The position numbers and the translations under genes are program-made. The notes under the pieces were generated by a model that was not told the origin of the DNA, did not search any database, and saw only the letters and a program-made list of their open reading frames with translations. 64,000 nt of DNA, taken from assembly GCA_902805475.1 (NCBI GenBank), contig CADCSX010000023.1:2232001-2296000 (forward strand), written 5' to 3'. The DNA is from Entonaema liquescens. Its lineage: Eukaryota; Ascomycota; Sordariomycetes; Xylariales; Xylariaceae. Positions 1-11,328 of the stretch are shown here, one piece after another; the first letter of the stretch is position 1; every line of letters begins with the position of its first letter.

Positions 1-1137
1 TACTCGGTCAGCCGCTTGGCGACAACGTTTTCTTGTTCCCCCTTCTCCGTCTTTGTCCATTGTGTCTGTCATCTCGAGTAATTAGGAGGGGAGCTTTCTT
101 ACCACGTCACGGGCACGGAGTCACACATTAGAGAGAGAACGAGATAACCGCCTTGCACCCCCGAGGGGAGCATCGTCACGTCACGTCACATCACATCGTA
201 TCGCATCATATCATATCTATCATATTACTTCGTTGGTGGGCTGGGGGATGGCCATAGCATAGCATAGCATAGCATAGCATAGCATCGCATCGCATCGCAT
301 CGCATCGCATGCTTGCTTGCGTGCACGTATGTTGGGGGAGATAACGCACTTGGGAGAAAGAGGAACACGTTTTCAGAACAGACAGGCTGAGGTCCTGTAG
401 AGAAGAGAGGAGTATTGTATAGAATCAGAGCTAGGAAGTAGTTCGATGAATACCACATTCTACCATCATGATTATTTAGTTGATATTGCAAGTGTTGTCG
501 TGTCCTGTGTTGCTAGTATATCATCAATGTTGCCGGCGTTAATTGGGATAATAGTGAAAGTTCTCTTGTATGAAATTTCTGATGATCTTAGCTCTGTAGT
601 GTAATGAAACTAGTCTCGAAATGCTTATGAGACTTCACTATTGATATAACTAGACTCTATCCTCGAACCTCTTGTCTAAGGCCTAAAAGAGCGGATCATT
701 TACGTGTAAGACAAATAAGCATCAGGCTACTACAATATCAATATCAGGAAGATGCCATAGTCGAAGAGCTTAGCACCATGAATTTACGAATAAACAACTT
801 CGATCATAGGTACCTATTAAGAACGGGGACCGAAAACATGTTGAATATCAGCATAGGGATGATGCGTCTCAATCAATACGATTACGATTACAAACAAAGC
901 AGAGCAAGAATCACATATGAACAGTAAAAAGAATAGCATTTCACATAACCGTGACTATCGTGGCAAATTGACACTGGCAAGCCCCTCTGGTGATCTTTTA
1001 TTGATCAGAACCTAGCAAACGCGATCCCTTTCCGTTGCCGAAGATGAATAGAATCCATGAACACCGGTGCCATCGCGCGTGGTATTTTGCAGTGCCCTCA
1101 TAACCGAACCCTCTACCTTCCTTCGTCCGCTCACCGT
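1..1137. other. Intergenic, with pentanucleotide satellite
   Basis: No convincing gene is visible here. The left part (about 173-310) is built of 5-bp units described separately. The rest is ordinary AT-rich spacer downstream of RPS8, which is transcribed toward it. Confidence 0.6.
173..310. repeat. Pentanucleotide tandem repeats (TCAYR-like, then ATAGC and ATCGC)
   Basis: From about 173 to 226 the sequence drifts through 5-bp units (TCACG, TCACA, TCGTA, TCATA). After a short gap, about six copies of ATAGC (254-285) pass directly into about five copies of ATCGC (284-310). The period stays at 5 while the unit changes by single bases. Confidence 0.85.
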
Positions 1138-1861
1138 CTACTTGTGTAGCTTACGCTGGTAGAAAGCCAGCTCCTCGCCCTCGAGGATGTATCCGTCCGC
1201 ACGGCCGCTCTGGCCGGGTCGGCTGGCGATGACTGCGTATAGACGACCAGCCTCGAATTGCTTCTCTAGAGCACCCTCGACCTTGCCGGTGGCGGAATAT
1301 CGGGCGGCCTGCTTGCGCTCGACGGCCTTGCTCTTCTTGACGACTTCCTCCTCCTTGCCAGACTTCTGCTGGCGTCTGCGGCCTAGGGATTGGCCGTAGT
1401 GGCTCTCATACCATTGACGGAAGGGAGCGGCATCGATCTGGACGACGGCGGACTTGGTAAGGGTGTTGGTTCGGACCAACTCGTTGTTGGAAGGGTGGTA
1501 GGCGACAACGATGACACGGGTCTTACGGGTGATACCCTCAGAGGCCCAGGCAAAGTTACCGGTGTCGAGACGAAGGGCACGGTACTTGTGGTTGCCGCCG
1601 CGGGTGCGGACGGTGTGGATTCGCTTGGGGCCGATACGGGTGTTGGCCTCCTGTCGGCCAGCCTCGAAAGCGCGCTTCTTCCCTGGTGAGGAGGTCAGAA
1701 CGTATGATCATTGTACAAAAACATGATGCATACGGGCTTTCGATATATGGGGGCGTATCTCGAAAACACGATCAATGCGGTTGGTTCTACTACGTACGGT
1801 AAAAGGCGCGTTTGGCACCGGTGGCGGAGCGCTTGTGGCGGGAGTCGCGAGAAATACCCAT
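1138..1861 (-). CDS. RPS8: 40S ribosomal protein S8 (eS8)
   Basis: Structural protein of the small ribosomal subunit, cytosolic. Two coding exons: 1798-1861 and 1138-1682, giving 202 residues, against about 200 in yeast. Exon 1 starts MGISRDSRHKRSATGAKRA, the strongly conserved eS8 N-terminus; the reading continues across the intron (donor GTACGT at 1797, acceptor CAG ending at 1683) through RKKRAFEAGRQ. The C-terminal exon carries the family signatures VRTNTLTKSAVVQIDA and the SRPGQSGRADGYILEGEEL block. A second, non-coding intron is likely in the 5' leader: a GTATGT donor near 2043 and an acceptor CAG just upstream of the ATG (about 1872). Such leader introns are common in fungal ribosomal protein genes. 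Identification is firm; the leader intron is inferred. Confidence 0.96.
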
Positions 1862-2817
1862 GATTGCGGTTTCTGATCAGAGGACTTGGTGGTTAGCTTC
1901 GGAGGATAAATGATAAAATGAAGAAAAATGCTGCTGGCGACGAGCAGTGGGAAATCTTGCAGCAACAAATTCGACAGAGTCAATACTGTTGATTGCTTTA
2001 CAAGATGAAGCCACTGACGATATTAGCAATGGGAGACATACCTGACTAAAGCAGTTGGCAATCGAGAAGGGAAATTGAGGGTGGTAATGAAGCGCTCGGA
2101 GTTTGAATTTCGCGAGAATGAAAAAGTTGAAGGAGGCTCACGAAATTCAGTCAAAAGTGAATTTGCAAACTTTAGTGTGGGCTCGCCAAAATTTCGGAGG
2201 GGAGGTACTTTGATACCTAGGGCTTTTTAAAATGGCAGAATAGGTGGTCTGTGCATTTGGGCTAGGTACGTATTTACTTAGATAATCAGAAAATATTGGA
2301 AGTGGTCAATGCGCATTAAAGGGGGGAGCATCCACCTACATTAGGTATCACCTGGGGGAGCTACAATAAAATGTCGATCCAATTTTCACGTGCATTTCAA
2401 GACGTCTGTCCAACATCTTATTTAGGTACTTGGATACATTGTGTAAGTACTGGATTTAGGTATTCATCAAGCTATCTGCAATGCTAAGAAATGTCAAGGG
2501 AAGACCCTAAACATCAAGCAGATAGCAAAGGCTACCCTATGAATTGCATAATGTACAAGATCCAGTATCTATAAAGATCATATGATCTTTCATCTCTGTG
2601 TCTGCTCCGTGTGCCAGTAACATCGCATATGCTTCCTCAAATCAGCGGCCACAAATGCTGCCACCAATGCTGCCACCAATGCTACCCTATTCCTCTGAAT
2701 AGATCCATACCAGCTTCGTATCTCGACCCTTCATAAATATCGAGATCCCTGGCTGAAATACAAATGAAACTCAAAGCGATGCCAATAAGTACTCGAAAGC
2801 TGACCATCTAGGGCTTT
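1862..2817. other. Intergenic: RPS8 leader/promoter and 3' flank of next gene
   Basis: The first 200 bases probably hold the RPS8 leader with an intron (about 1872-2043). The remainder, up to the stop of the next minus-strand gene at 2818, is AT-rich spacer. A short direct repeat of TGCTGCCACCAA lies near 2655-2680. No gene seen. Confidence 0.5.
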
Positions 2818-3964
2818 TTAGGCCGCAGGCTTCTCCTCGTCGATGTCTTGTAGGAGCTTCTGTGTGAAGCCAGTAAGCTCATCCATCTCGAATTCTGCGG
2901 TCTCCATGCCACTCTCCCATACTACGTCCCAGTATTCCGGTCTGGTCATGCCATCAAGAACTGGATGAAGGGCCCGGCGGGCAACCCGGCGGAACTGGCG
3001 AGGAACTAGAGGACCAAAGGCAGGGAAGAGTTTGTAGTCGTCGACCATATCCTCAAACAGGTAGTCGACTTGCTGAGTACGAGGTAAAGGCAACTGTCCC
3101 TGATAATACTCGAACTCCCATCGGACCGGCCAGTCGATAGGCACAAACAAGTTGCGATTCTCATGCCAGATGGAAATTCGCGCGTTGACCATGCTGAGAT
3201 TGTCTGTGTTGTGGATCTTGATCAGCTTCTCAGACAATCGGGGACAGTTTTCGTCATGTTTGTGGCCGAAGACGTTCATAGGGTCATCCATCTTCTTGAA
3301 GAAGGCATGTTGCTTAGCCTTCACGCTCTCATTCTTGAACTTAAGATATTCCTCGAATGTTGAAGGCACAAACGGTGATTTGATGGACTCGTGTTTCCAA
3401 TAGGCTTGGATTCTTTCCCATCGCTGTCGATCAGCATCTAGTAGATTCTTAGAGGCTGCTGCCGAAGACTCGCCAGCCTTCTTCTTAGCATGATAAGGAT
3501 GTGCAGGGCTTCCATCAGTAACAGTGATAGTAGGCACGAACTCCTTCGGATCGTAGCAGTTGTATGCGCCTCCAGCCCACTTTCCGGGGCCTTTGAAATC
3601 TGGGCCAATCTCATGAGGGCAAATGCAGCCTTCATCGTGGAAGAAGCGGTGATAATAGTACATTGCGTAGTCAATTGGGGCTCCATCCCATTCAGCCTTT
3701 CCCTAATAGTCGGCCATGTCAATTACAAACTAAACAAAAGGGTATTTTAAGACTACTAACCTGTACGCCTCGCTTCTCAAGTTCGTCTTTCATCATGTAG
3801 TAACGGGCAATATCTGCCTTGGCGACTTCGCGGCTTGCATCATCGAAGATGACACGTCCAATCTCTCCGAGAAATCCCTTAGTGATAGGCGACAAGATTT
3901 CCGTCTTGACCTCTTTGGACCTGGGCGAGATGAGGGCATTCGGTGAGTTCGGATGCTGCGCCAT
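2818..3964 (-). CDS. Hypothetical protein, 362 aa, one intron
   Basis: I do not recognise this protein. The model joins exon 1 (3761-3964, 68 codons) to exon 2 (2818-3702) across a 58-nt intron with donor GTTAGT and acceptor TTAG; the phase is kept and the junction reads EKRGVQ-GKAEWDGAPIDY. The N-terminus is plain and soluble with no signal peptide or membrane segment. The middle has a Cys/His-rich stretch (CICPHEIGPDF, then GAYNCYDPKE) that might bind metal, a charged helical region, then a Trp/Tyr-rich part (WPVRWEFEYYQGQLPLPRTQ). The C-terminus is acidic. The aromatic-rich body, well-formed splice sites and length argue for a real conserved protein. Function unknown. Confidence 0.8.
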
Positions 3965-6194
3965 TGTGTAGATGTTGAGGCGAGTTATTAATGAATGCTA
4001 GGAAAAGAATGATGTGAAGTATGGTTTCTGTTGGAAGAAGTTGATACTAGGTATGCTAAAGTGTTGTGAATAAATAAAACAACAAGGTTGGCGGGATGGT
4101 AACGAGGTAGGAAACCGTGTTAAAACTTCAGTCAGTAATTAGCAGATGCGGCAACCACAATGCCATCGCGCCTGCAGTCTATGGAGGGGTTAGTGGTCTC
4201 GTTTCCTTCATAGCAACCGATAAGCTTCCAGTGTCTCCTAGTAACGCATTACTATGGAGTGCACGGATACCTGTTGAGGAAGGCAGCCCACCTGTAACAA
4301 GGCGGTGCATGGGCACGGCAACAGGTGACCGGTTCTTATTGTACAGTATGCTTATTAAAAAAGGTCCTGGTGCCTGGCAACATATTCTGTTAACACCTGT
4401 ATATCGCCACCCGTGTAGTCGGAGAAGGAATCCGCCTACATAGATGTGCATAAACATATATCCTGTAGTTACACAACCTTCTAACACTGTTGTGACAACC
4501 ATGTCACCTATCCGCCTAACTTATGAGCTTATTTCTATGTGTGGTGTTGTTCTATCGCAAGTAGTGGTGCTATGTCATACAAGGCTGCTGAAAATAGAGG
4601 GCATGTATTTGTAGATAAAGATAGTACATTTGATCAAGCACGAGCAAGCATCTTCTAGTCTACCATATGATGGACGCACAGAGAAGATCCTTTTGTATCA
4701 TGCTAAGTCAATCTGATATCATGAATTTACTGAAAAGGATAGACTATTTTGAGTAAATATTCAAAGGAAGCATGCCATTAACCTATCCGTCTGGCACTAC
4801 ATGCGCAAGAGAGTGAGGCTATTATCTTATTATAACACAATGGAATACTCAACTAGAATGAATAATTTCCTTGACTAAACACAAGTACAACAATGGTCCT
4901 ATAGTATTCTATGATTTATTTTTTTCGAGAATAACGTAGTTACCTGGTCATTCTCTTCGTATCAAAGACAAGGATACGTGACTAGTCTGATGGTGTAGCT
5001 TGTGGTGCCATATAGAAGCGTACAACCGGCTTGCTACCAAATAGGTAGATTATGTATAGCACCTATGGACTTAAATAGGGGTATGTGTTAAGGTAATTAT
5101 TTAATATTAGTTCTATCCTAGCTTTATACGGGCTGGCTGCTTATTGCTCTAGGGGTGGTATGGTATATTAGGGGATTTCTGTGACGCCTACTCTATCAAC
5201 ACACTTATACTAAGCCCGAGACTCGGTTACTTAACATATTTCCGAGGAAGAGGTAGTATATAGGATACCTCTATAGATTTATATTCCAATCCTATATCTA
5301 ACATTGAAGAGCTAGACTTAAATAGGTTCCCATGTATCACCTCAAAGAGAGGCAAACCAAGCGGCTAATATTTGAAATTTGATACAAGTAGGGAAGTAGG
5401 TTTATATGAAGGAGAAGATACAGTCTACAAAGTATCACCAATGCCCACTCTAATAAGTTAGTATATATATATATATATAAATATATATATACCAAATGCT
5501 CTGTTGGTAAGCATCCTGAAAGGGATGGACGATAATCAATAGCGTTCCAACTTCAAATTCAGGGGCTACCTATCTAAGCTATAGAAGTTTGCTGATTCTC
5601 TCATACCCGTTCTTATAAGCCATTATATTGAATTTTATTCCGGGTTATATATTATACTCTAATGGGATTATTAAAGCGACGTAGAATGGCTTGCTTCTTG
5701 CTACAACATCTTACAATGGTTGTCGTTAAGGCTTCATAGATGCGTATAATGAAGTATGCATTTATACCCCATAAAAGAATACCTTAATAAATTACCTACC
5801 TAGGTACCCTTGCTAGGTGACACAGAGATTTTGATCCCTGCACATGTTACATAATTCTGGATCTGCCGGCTGGCAGCAGGCACGCACGCGTACCCAGTAG
5901 TACACGCATTCAGGTACCCCCTGCTGTGTACATCATCATCTGAGCTCATACCTATGTAGGTAAGCTTGGGACTTGATAAGATAGGGCTGTCCGTTGTTCC
6001 CGACAACGGCAAGCACGTCACATCGAAGCTTCCATTCCTGTTGTCCCAATAGAAGGGGGATGGGAAATTTCATCTCCAAGTCATTCCTTTAATCTTTAAA
6101 CTACCTCAGTATCTACCTAATCATACAGAGCCACCTAGATATATATCTCCTAGGGCTCATTTGGCAGTTAGGCTGCCCTCCTCGTACCGCGAAT
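3965..6194. other. Intergenic, AT-rich
   Basis: 2.2 kb without a supportable gene. About 4500-5800 is markedly AT-rich with many TA dinucleotides, as seen in RIP-mutated relics, but no transposon protein is recognisable. An alternating TA tract lies at 5461-5492. Two overlapping open frames of about 107 codons on opposite strands (4117-4502) show no family signature. Confidence 0.5.
5461..5492. repeat. (TA)n microsatellite
   Basis: Nearly uninterrupted alternating TA of about 30 bp with one AA interruption, inside AT-rich spacer. Confidence 0.85.
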
Positions 6195-7913
6195 ATGGCG
6201 ACGCCATCGAATTCGGACCAGTCGCCTCTCCTACGATCGCGTTCATCTTCGACATTAGGATCACTCAGTTCGCATACATCCATCAGTGATGACTCTCAGA
6301 ATCTAAAGCTCTGGCGTAAGACGCGTGCTTTACGCGCCGTCGCCTTCGTAGTATCCATTATCGGAGCACTCTGCGCCGGATCCATCACCGTCTTCTCACT
6401 CTACGGACATCTCTTCCAGTCGCGATTACACTACAGCCAATTCCAAATCAACGGTATCGCTAGTGCCATGAGCCTTTCCATGTACATCCCGGTTCCGATG
6501 ATAGGATATGCGTGCGACCGAGTTGGACCTGGCCCGCTCTCTCTGCTAGCTTCGATCCTGCTAGGAGGAGGATATGGATTAGCGGCTGGTTTATATCACA
6601 AGGGTCTAGGAGAGGTTGAGGATGGAGGGAATGGTGTGAAAACCACATTCCCTCCTATGATCTTTGCCTTCGTGGCTATCGGTATAGGCACGTCCTGCAT
6701 GTATTTGGGCGCTATCACTACATGCGCCAAGAACTTTGGCCAAGGCAAATATCGAGGTTTGATGCTGGTGGCTCCCATCGCATCATTCGGTCTAGGTGGA
6801 ATGGTCCTTAGCCAGATTGGGAGTCGGATTCTCTACGAGACACAACCAAACGGAGCTAGAGATGTGAACGTATTCCATTTCTTCTTGTTCCTTAGCATTG
6901 TCCTCGCTATCCTTGGTCTCATTGGCACATTTTCGTTACGAGTTGTAGATGAGGAGGACCTCATCGACGGAGCGGTAGAAGAACTAGAGAGGAGCGGGCT
7001 CCTTGAGGGAAGTGAGGTTTTCCGTCGTCGAGCGCATCGAGACTACGGTGCCATCGATGCTATCGATGATGATGCTGGAGTTATGGACCCGACAAGAGAC
7101 GATGAGGATGAGGATGATAATGCTAGGCTGAAAAAGGCCTGGCTTCTCAACGCTGAGACTAGAAGGTTCCTATCGGATCATACGATGTGGTGGTTTGGTA
7201 TCGGATTTTGGCTCATAATTGGACCCGGCGAAGCATTTATCAACAATCTTGGTACTGTCGTTGGAACCCTATATTCCCCGAGTACGAAGTCAAACGAAAC
7301 TTCGGTAGCAACGCACGTATCCATTATGGCTGCGGTAAGTACTGTTGCTCGTCTACTCGCAGCATCCTTAAGCGACTTGCTATCGCCAAGTCCTCATAGT
7401 CAACACGTCCAAACCGGGTTTCCAACCTCTCTTCCAGAGCTTAGACAGAAGATATCAGTTTCACGCGTGGTTATATTCATCGCCGCTGCTGTTATCTTGT
7501 CTGTCGGAACTTTGGTGTTAGCCTCCGGCGCTGTCCAAGAGCACGGAGAACGCTTCTGGATCGTCTCTGGCACTATCGGAGCTGGATATGGCGCAGTATT
7601 CAGCCTAACGCCAATCATTGTGACGATGATATGGGGAGTTGAGAACTTTGGTACCAATTTCGGCATCCTTGCGCTTACACCGGCTTTGGGTTCCACGATG
7701 TGGGGTCTGATCTACTCGGCGGAATATCAAGCCGGCGCTCGGGATTCACCTTCGCTGGCCGAAGGGGCCGATGAAGATGTGTTCTGCTACGGCACAAGGT
7801 GCTATTCGTCCACGTTCTGGGCCATGACGATCTCCGTTTGGATCGGCGCAGTTATGGTTCTATGGGCCTGGAAAGGCCGAAATGGTTGGTCTAAGAGGGG
7901 CGTTGTGATTTAA
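6195..7913 (+). CDS. MCH1: MFS transporter, MCH1 type
   Basis: Intronless, 572 residues. It is a major facilitator superfamily permease of the MCH1 (monocarboxylate transporter homologue) group; the yeast member sits in the vacuolar membrane and its substrate is not established. A Ser-rich cytosolic N-terminus (about 1-45) is followed by twelve predicted hydrophobic segments. A large acidic loop of about 75 residues (DDDAGVMDPTRDDEDEDD) splits the two six-helix halves. Early motifs include FSLYGHLFQSRLHYSQFQIN and IGYACDRVGPGPLSLLAS, the latter with the DRVG signature of the MFS loop 2-3. The C-terminus WKGRNGWSKRGVVI resembles the family end as I remember it. The start at 6195 is the first ATG of the frame and gives the family length. 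Confidence 0.88.
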   Translation: MATPSNSDQSPLLRSRSSSTLGSLSSHTSISDDSQNLKLWRKTRALRAVAFVVSIIGALCAGSITVFSLYGHLFQSRLHYSQFQINGIASAMSLSMYIPVPMIGYACDRVGPGPLSLLASILLGGGYGLAAGLYHKGLGEVEDGGNGVKTTFPPMIFAFVAIGIGTSCMYLGAITTCAKNFGQGKYRGLMLVAPIASFGLGGMVLSQIGSRILYETQPNGARDVNVFHFFLFLSIVLAILGLIGTFSLRVVDEEDLIDGAVEELERSGLLEGSEVFRRRAHRDYGAIDAIDDDAGVMDPTRDDEDEDDNARLKKAWLLNAETRRFLSDHTMWWFGIGFWLIIGPGEAFINNLGTVVGTLYSPSTKSNETSVATHVSIMAAVSTVARLLAASLSDLLSPSPHSQHVQTGFPTSLPELRQKISVSRVVIFIAAAVILSVGTLVLASGAVQEHGERFWIVSGTIGAGYGAVFSLTPIIVTMIWGVENFGTNFGILALTPALGSTMWGLIYSAEYQAGARDSPSLAEGADEDVFCYGTRCYSSTFWAMTISVWIGAVMVLWAWKGRNGWSKRGVVI

Positions 7914-9712
7914 AGGCATAGACCTACACATGCAGCATATATGTGCGGATAAGGGGTTGTATTTACGCGTATTGACTACGTAACTAGAAGCAATATTGGG
8001 TTTTGGATACGGCTTTTCGTTTGTACATACTGGGCCTCTATTTGCAGTACTGGAGTTATGGGATGAATTTTTTTTCGAGGGATCTTGGAGGTCGGGAGGG
8101 ACCATCATTTAAAGGTGGAATGAAGCAAGACCAGATTGTGCTTTTGATTCGTATCATTCCCCGAGCTCACGCTCGGAAGGGGATTTTCTGGGAACTCAGC
8201 CCTCGCGATATAGAATAGCGTTGTCCAGTCGTAGATACGCTTAGAACCTAAATGTGTATCTACCTTATCGTATGGTGTTGACCGCCGTTACTTACTAAAT
8301 ATTGATGACTTGTCTAATACCATATGGATGTTGGTTGTTGGTCCAAAAGGGGAACTTTGAGCTCCCAATTCTGCCCTTATCCCTATACGGAAATAAGAAA
8401 CGCTTTAGTAGCCTTTATTAATCCTCAGGCACGAAGGCTATTTTCATACGAGCTCTACCATGTCTTACTTGGTTGCTTACACATTCAAGATTTCAAGGAG
8501 TACCTGACAGCATTGTCTTTCTCTGGGTCACCGCTCTTGACTAATTTTAGTCATACCTATGCCTTTCCCCTTATCCTCGGATCCCGACCTAAATGTGTAA
8601 CCTTCCTCATTGGAACCTGAGTTTTAGATGAATGGACCAGAGCCTAGAACTGCTGTTTCCTGTCTCCTGTTGTAGAAGCTGGGATGAAGCCGATTCGTGC
8701 GGATATCAGTTTGCCATACTATTAGCTTTATTGAATGTCTCTGTTGCTAATAAATAGCTACAGCTCTGAACTTCATGTCAATACGCTAATAATAGACTGC
8801 CAGTTGGCAATGGACTATCTTCTAGAAGGGTAGGGGTAAGATGCATCTTGGCTTGTATGGCCAAAGTGTTGGTCAACTAGCATGTTAATGCGCAATTCCC
8901 AAAGCTAACATCAATGCTACCGTTAAGCCGCATTTTGTTTTTCAATAAGGAGGTATTTAGCAAGGGTTAGATTAGCCTTCTAGAATAAAAGACGGTGGTG
9001 AAGTTTTAAAAGCACTTGGACTATTTTTTAAAGGGTTAAAGCTCCGAAGCTATAACTTTTCGTGCTAACCCCTTAGTTTGAGACTCTAGAATAATAGAGA
9101 AGATACGGTTAGACTAAAGCAAAGTGGACGACATTAAACATTGTTAGCAAAGAATTCTTTGACCTTGATTCTAAGTTCTAGTTAGTTCTACTAACATACG
9201 TAGCATTCCAGAGAAGCAACCTTACTATTGACCTTTGTTGACAAGACTTATCCGTTTACAGCATGTTTTAAGAGACAATAATTGGCTTTGAGACTTGAAT
9301 CCTAATTGAGAAATAATTGAGCCTTGTATTTGGATAGGCTATTGTTGTGGAGTTGTATAGTTGTCAAAGCAGGGCTTAGTTTTGCAACTAATTGTAGAGT
9401 AACAAGTAAAAGCAGACGAGTGGAACGCGGGAAGGATCTTGAGCATACTATGTACAACCTTGAGGTCTGAGTCGAAGTTGTTGACATCAGCATGATACCT
9501 TCAGAAGTGGAGGTGGCAACAAAACACAACACAGATTGTTGAATCTGAGTAAGAAGTCACAAAGAGTGTCTGTTAATTAGGTCCGATTCGTTTCGTATCC
9601 AGAGAACACGAAGAGTGAAATGTGTAACCTCTAACCCTACGAGCCCGGATAATTTCCAACTTCGGTCACATATTACTACGTGACACGATGCCATGACGCT
9701 GGCATCTTTACA

Positions 9713-9740
9713 CTACATACATACATACATACATACATAC
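9713..9740. repeat. (CATA)n microsatellite
   Basis: Seven perfect tetranucleotide copies in spacer. Confidence 0.85.
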
Positions 9741-10659
9741 GAACACCGCATAGATGAGGTGAGTTACGCATGTACTCGCCAAACGCCCGTTCCCGTTCCC
9801 AACAGCAGGGCTATGCGAATAGCCTAATCGATCGAAAAAGATGCAGTCAGCAGGCGAGGCGGATCGGAGAGCACGCGGCTCCAGCCCTTTGGCATTTCTT
9901 TGTGCTACAAAACAACTATTAGTCTATTACCACGTACACTACCGCTACCGGTTGTATTGTACATATCCTTTTTCTGCTGCAAGGGCGCGGGGCGTCAGGG
10001 CGGCAGGGCGGCAGGGCGGCAGGGCCCCTGTTGGAATACGAGCTTGGCGTCCGCTGATCTTTCCCGTCTGCCGTCTGCCGGGCTCCCCAACGCGATCATA
10101 GATCTCAGAAACAAGGTCGATCCTCCACAATTTGCGTGTTCGCAAGAACATGGGTCTTATTCTGCGGGCTGCGAGCTGCGGGCTGCAGACTACATACAAT
10201 ACTTACAACCTACACACTTATCTACACTAACTTCTGCGGCTGATCGAATGGAACCTCACCTGACGTAAACCTTTCGACCGCCCCGGCGCGCGCTACATAT
10301 CGAGTTGGTCATAAATCATGCACTACGGCTCCCCAATGCTCCATAATCTCGGGATACGAGGCCGGGTATGCGCCTGAACTGGACCCGTGCGATGGGACCT
10401 GTTAGGCATGTAGGGAGGGGCAAAAGTACTCCGATTTTGTAAGTCGTGTCGGGTCTAGGCGATGTAGTTTGTGAATGGATGCAACTGAATTCCAGATGGG
10501 TACCGGTAGTAGCATATAACGTGAGCAGCCGGGGTACCCTTCGAGTAGCGTCGGGAATAGTCTCAAAGCTACTTTGTTTTACGTACTACTATACTACATC
10601 ACTATACGGCTCGACCGGCCAGGGATATTTCTTTCTTTCTCATATCGTATTCGTTCGAA

Positions 10660-10667
10660 TATATAAG
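10660..10667 (+). promoter_or_regulatory. TATA box of secreted-protein gene
   Basis: TATATAAG about 155 bp before the ATG at 10822, followed by a C/A-rich leader ending TCTTTCAAA just before ATG. The placement fits a strongly transcribed fungal gene. Inferred from the motif alone. Confidence 0.45.
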
Positions 10668-10821
10668 ACCAGAAGCTTCGCCCAGAGACATCGATCTCAT
10701 CACTACCACCTCAGCTTCTCATACTTAATACTCAGTAAGCAGACGACTTTAGTCAACTATATAATCTAATACTTAATTAAATAATCACCACCAAACCAAA
10801 CCAAGCCTTACCTCTTTCAAA

Positions 10822-11328
10822 ATGCAGATCTCCGCCCTCCTCTCCGTCGTCGCCTTCTCGGCCGCCGCCCTCGCCCAGCCCATCTCCATGGCCGCCAACG
10901 CCGCCCAGTGGACCATCACGGGGCTGTCGCGCCACTGCGACGCCGCCGACAAGTCGTGCGACTGGACCTTCGGCATCAACAACGGCGCCACCACCACCGC
11001 CGTCAAGTACACCGTCAAGGCGGCCGGCTCGACCCCGGCCAGCCGCTCCAACGGCGGCCCGACCACCGTCGGCGACTACACCATCACCAGCGGCTGGAGC
11101 GGCCAGTTCGGCGACGACAAGGGCTTCACCACCTTCTCCGTCGTCGACAACAAGAAGCGCGTGATCGCCTACCCTGCCGTAAGTAAACCCCCTCTCCCCT
11201 TGGGAATATACTTAGCCCACTCAACATCTTCAATATGACTAACATGCCCGCAGTACAACGACGCCCAGGTCAAGAGCGGCGAGGTCGTCAAGCCCGACCA
11301 GAGCTACCCTGTCCAGAACCTCCCCTAA
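10822..11328 (+). CDS. Small secreted protein, 143 aa
   Basis: Exons 10822-11178 and 11254-11328; the intron has donor GTAAGT and acceptor CCCGCAG. Residues 1-18 form a classical signal peptide (hydrophobic core, A-L-A before Q19). The mature chain is about 125 residues, Gly/Thr-rich and beta-rich looking, with W30, C39 and C46 as the only cysteines (RHCDAADKSCDWTF), then GWSGQFGDDKGFTT and a VKPDQSYPVQNLP end. This matches a family of small secreted proteins common in Sordariomycetes as I recall it, of unknown function. Codons end almost always in C, unlike the neighbours, which implies very high expression. An effector or surface role is inference. Relatives usually have a second cysteine pair, absent here. 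Confidence 0.88.

Larger units (their letters stand above)
7914..10821. other. Intergenic, with simple repeats
   Basis: 2.9 kb. 8600-9600 is AT-rich with scattered short frames and no recognisable protein. A CATA microsatellite lies at about 9713-9740, and a GGCGGCAGG-type short repeat in a GC-rich island at about 9995-10025. The last 300 bases are the promoter of the secreted-protein gene: a TATATAAG box at 10660-10667 and a pyrimidine/AC-rich leader. Confidence 0.5.

Noticed and set aside
4117..4502. Overlapping frames of about 107 codons on both strands
   Set aside because: No family signature, isolated in AT-rich spacer.
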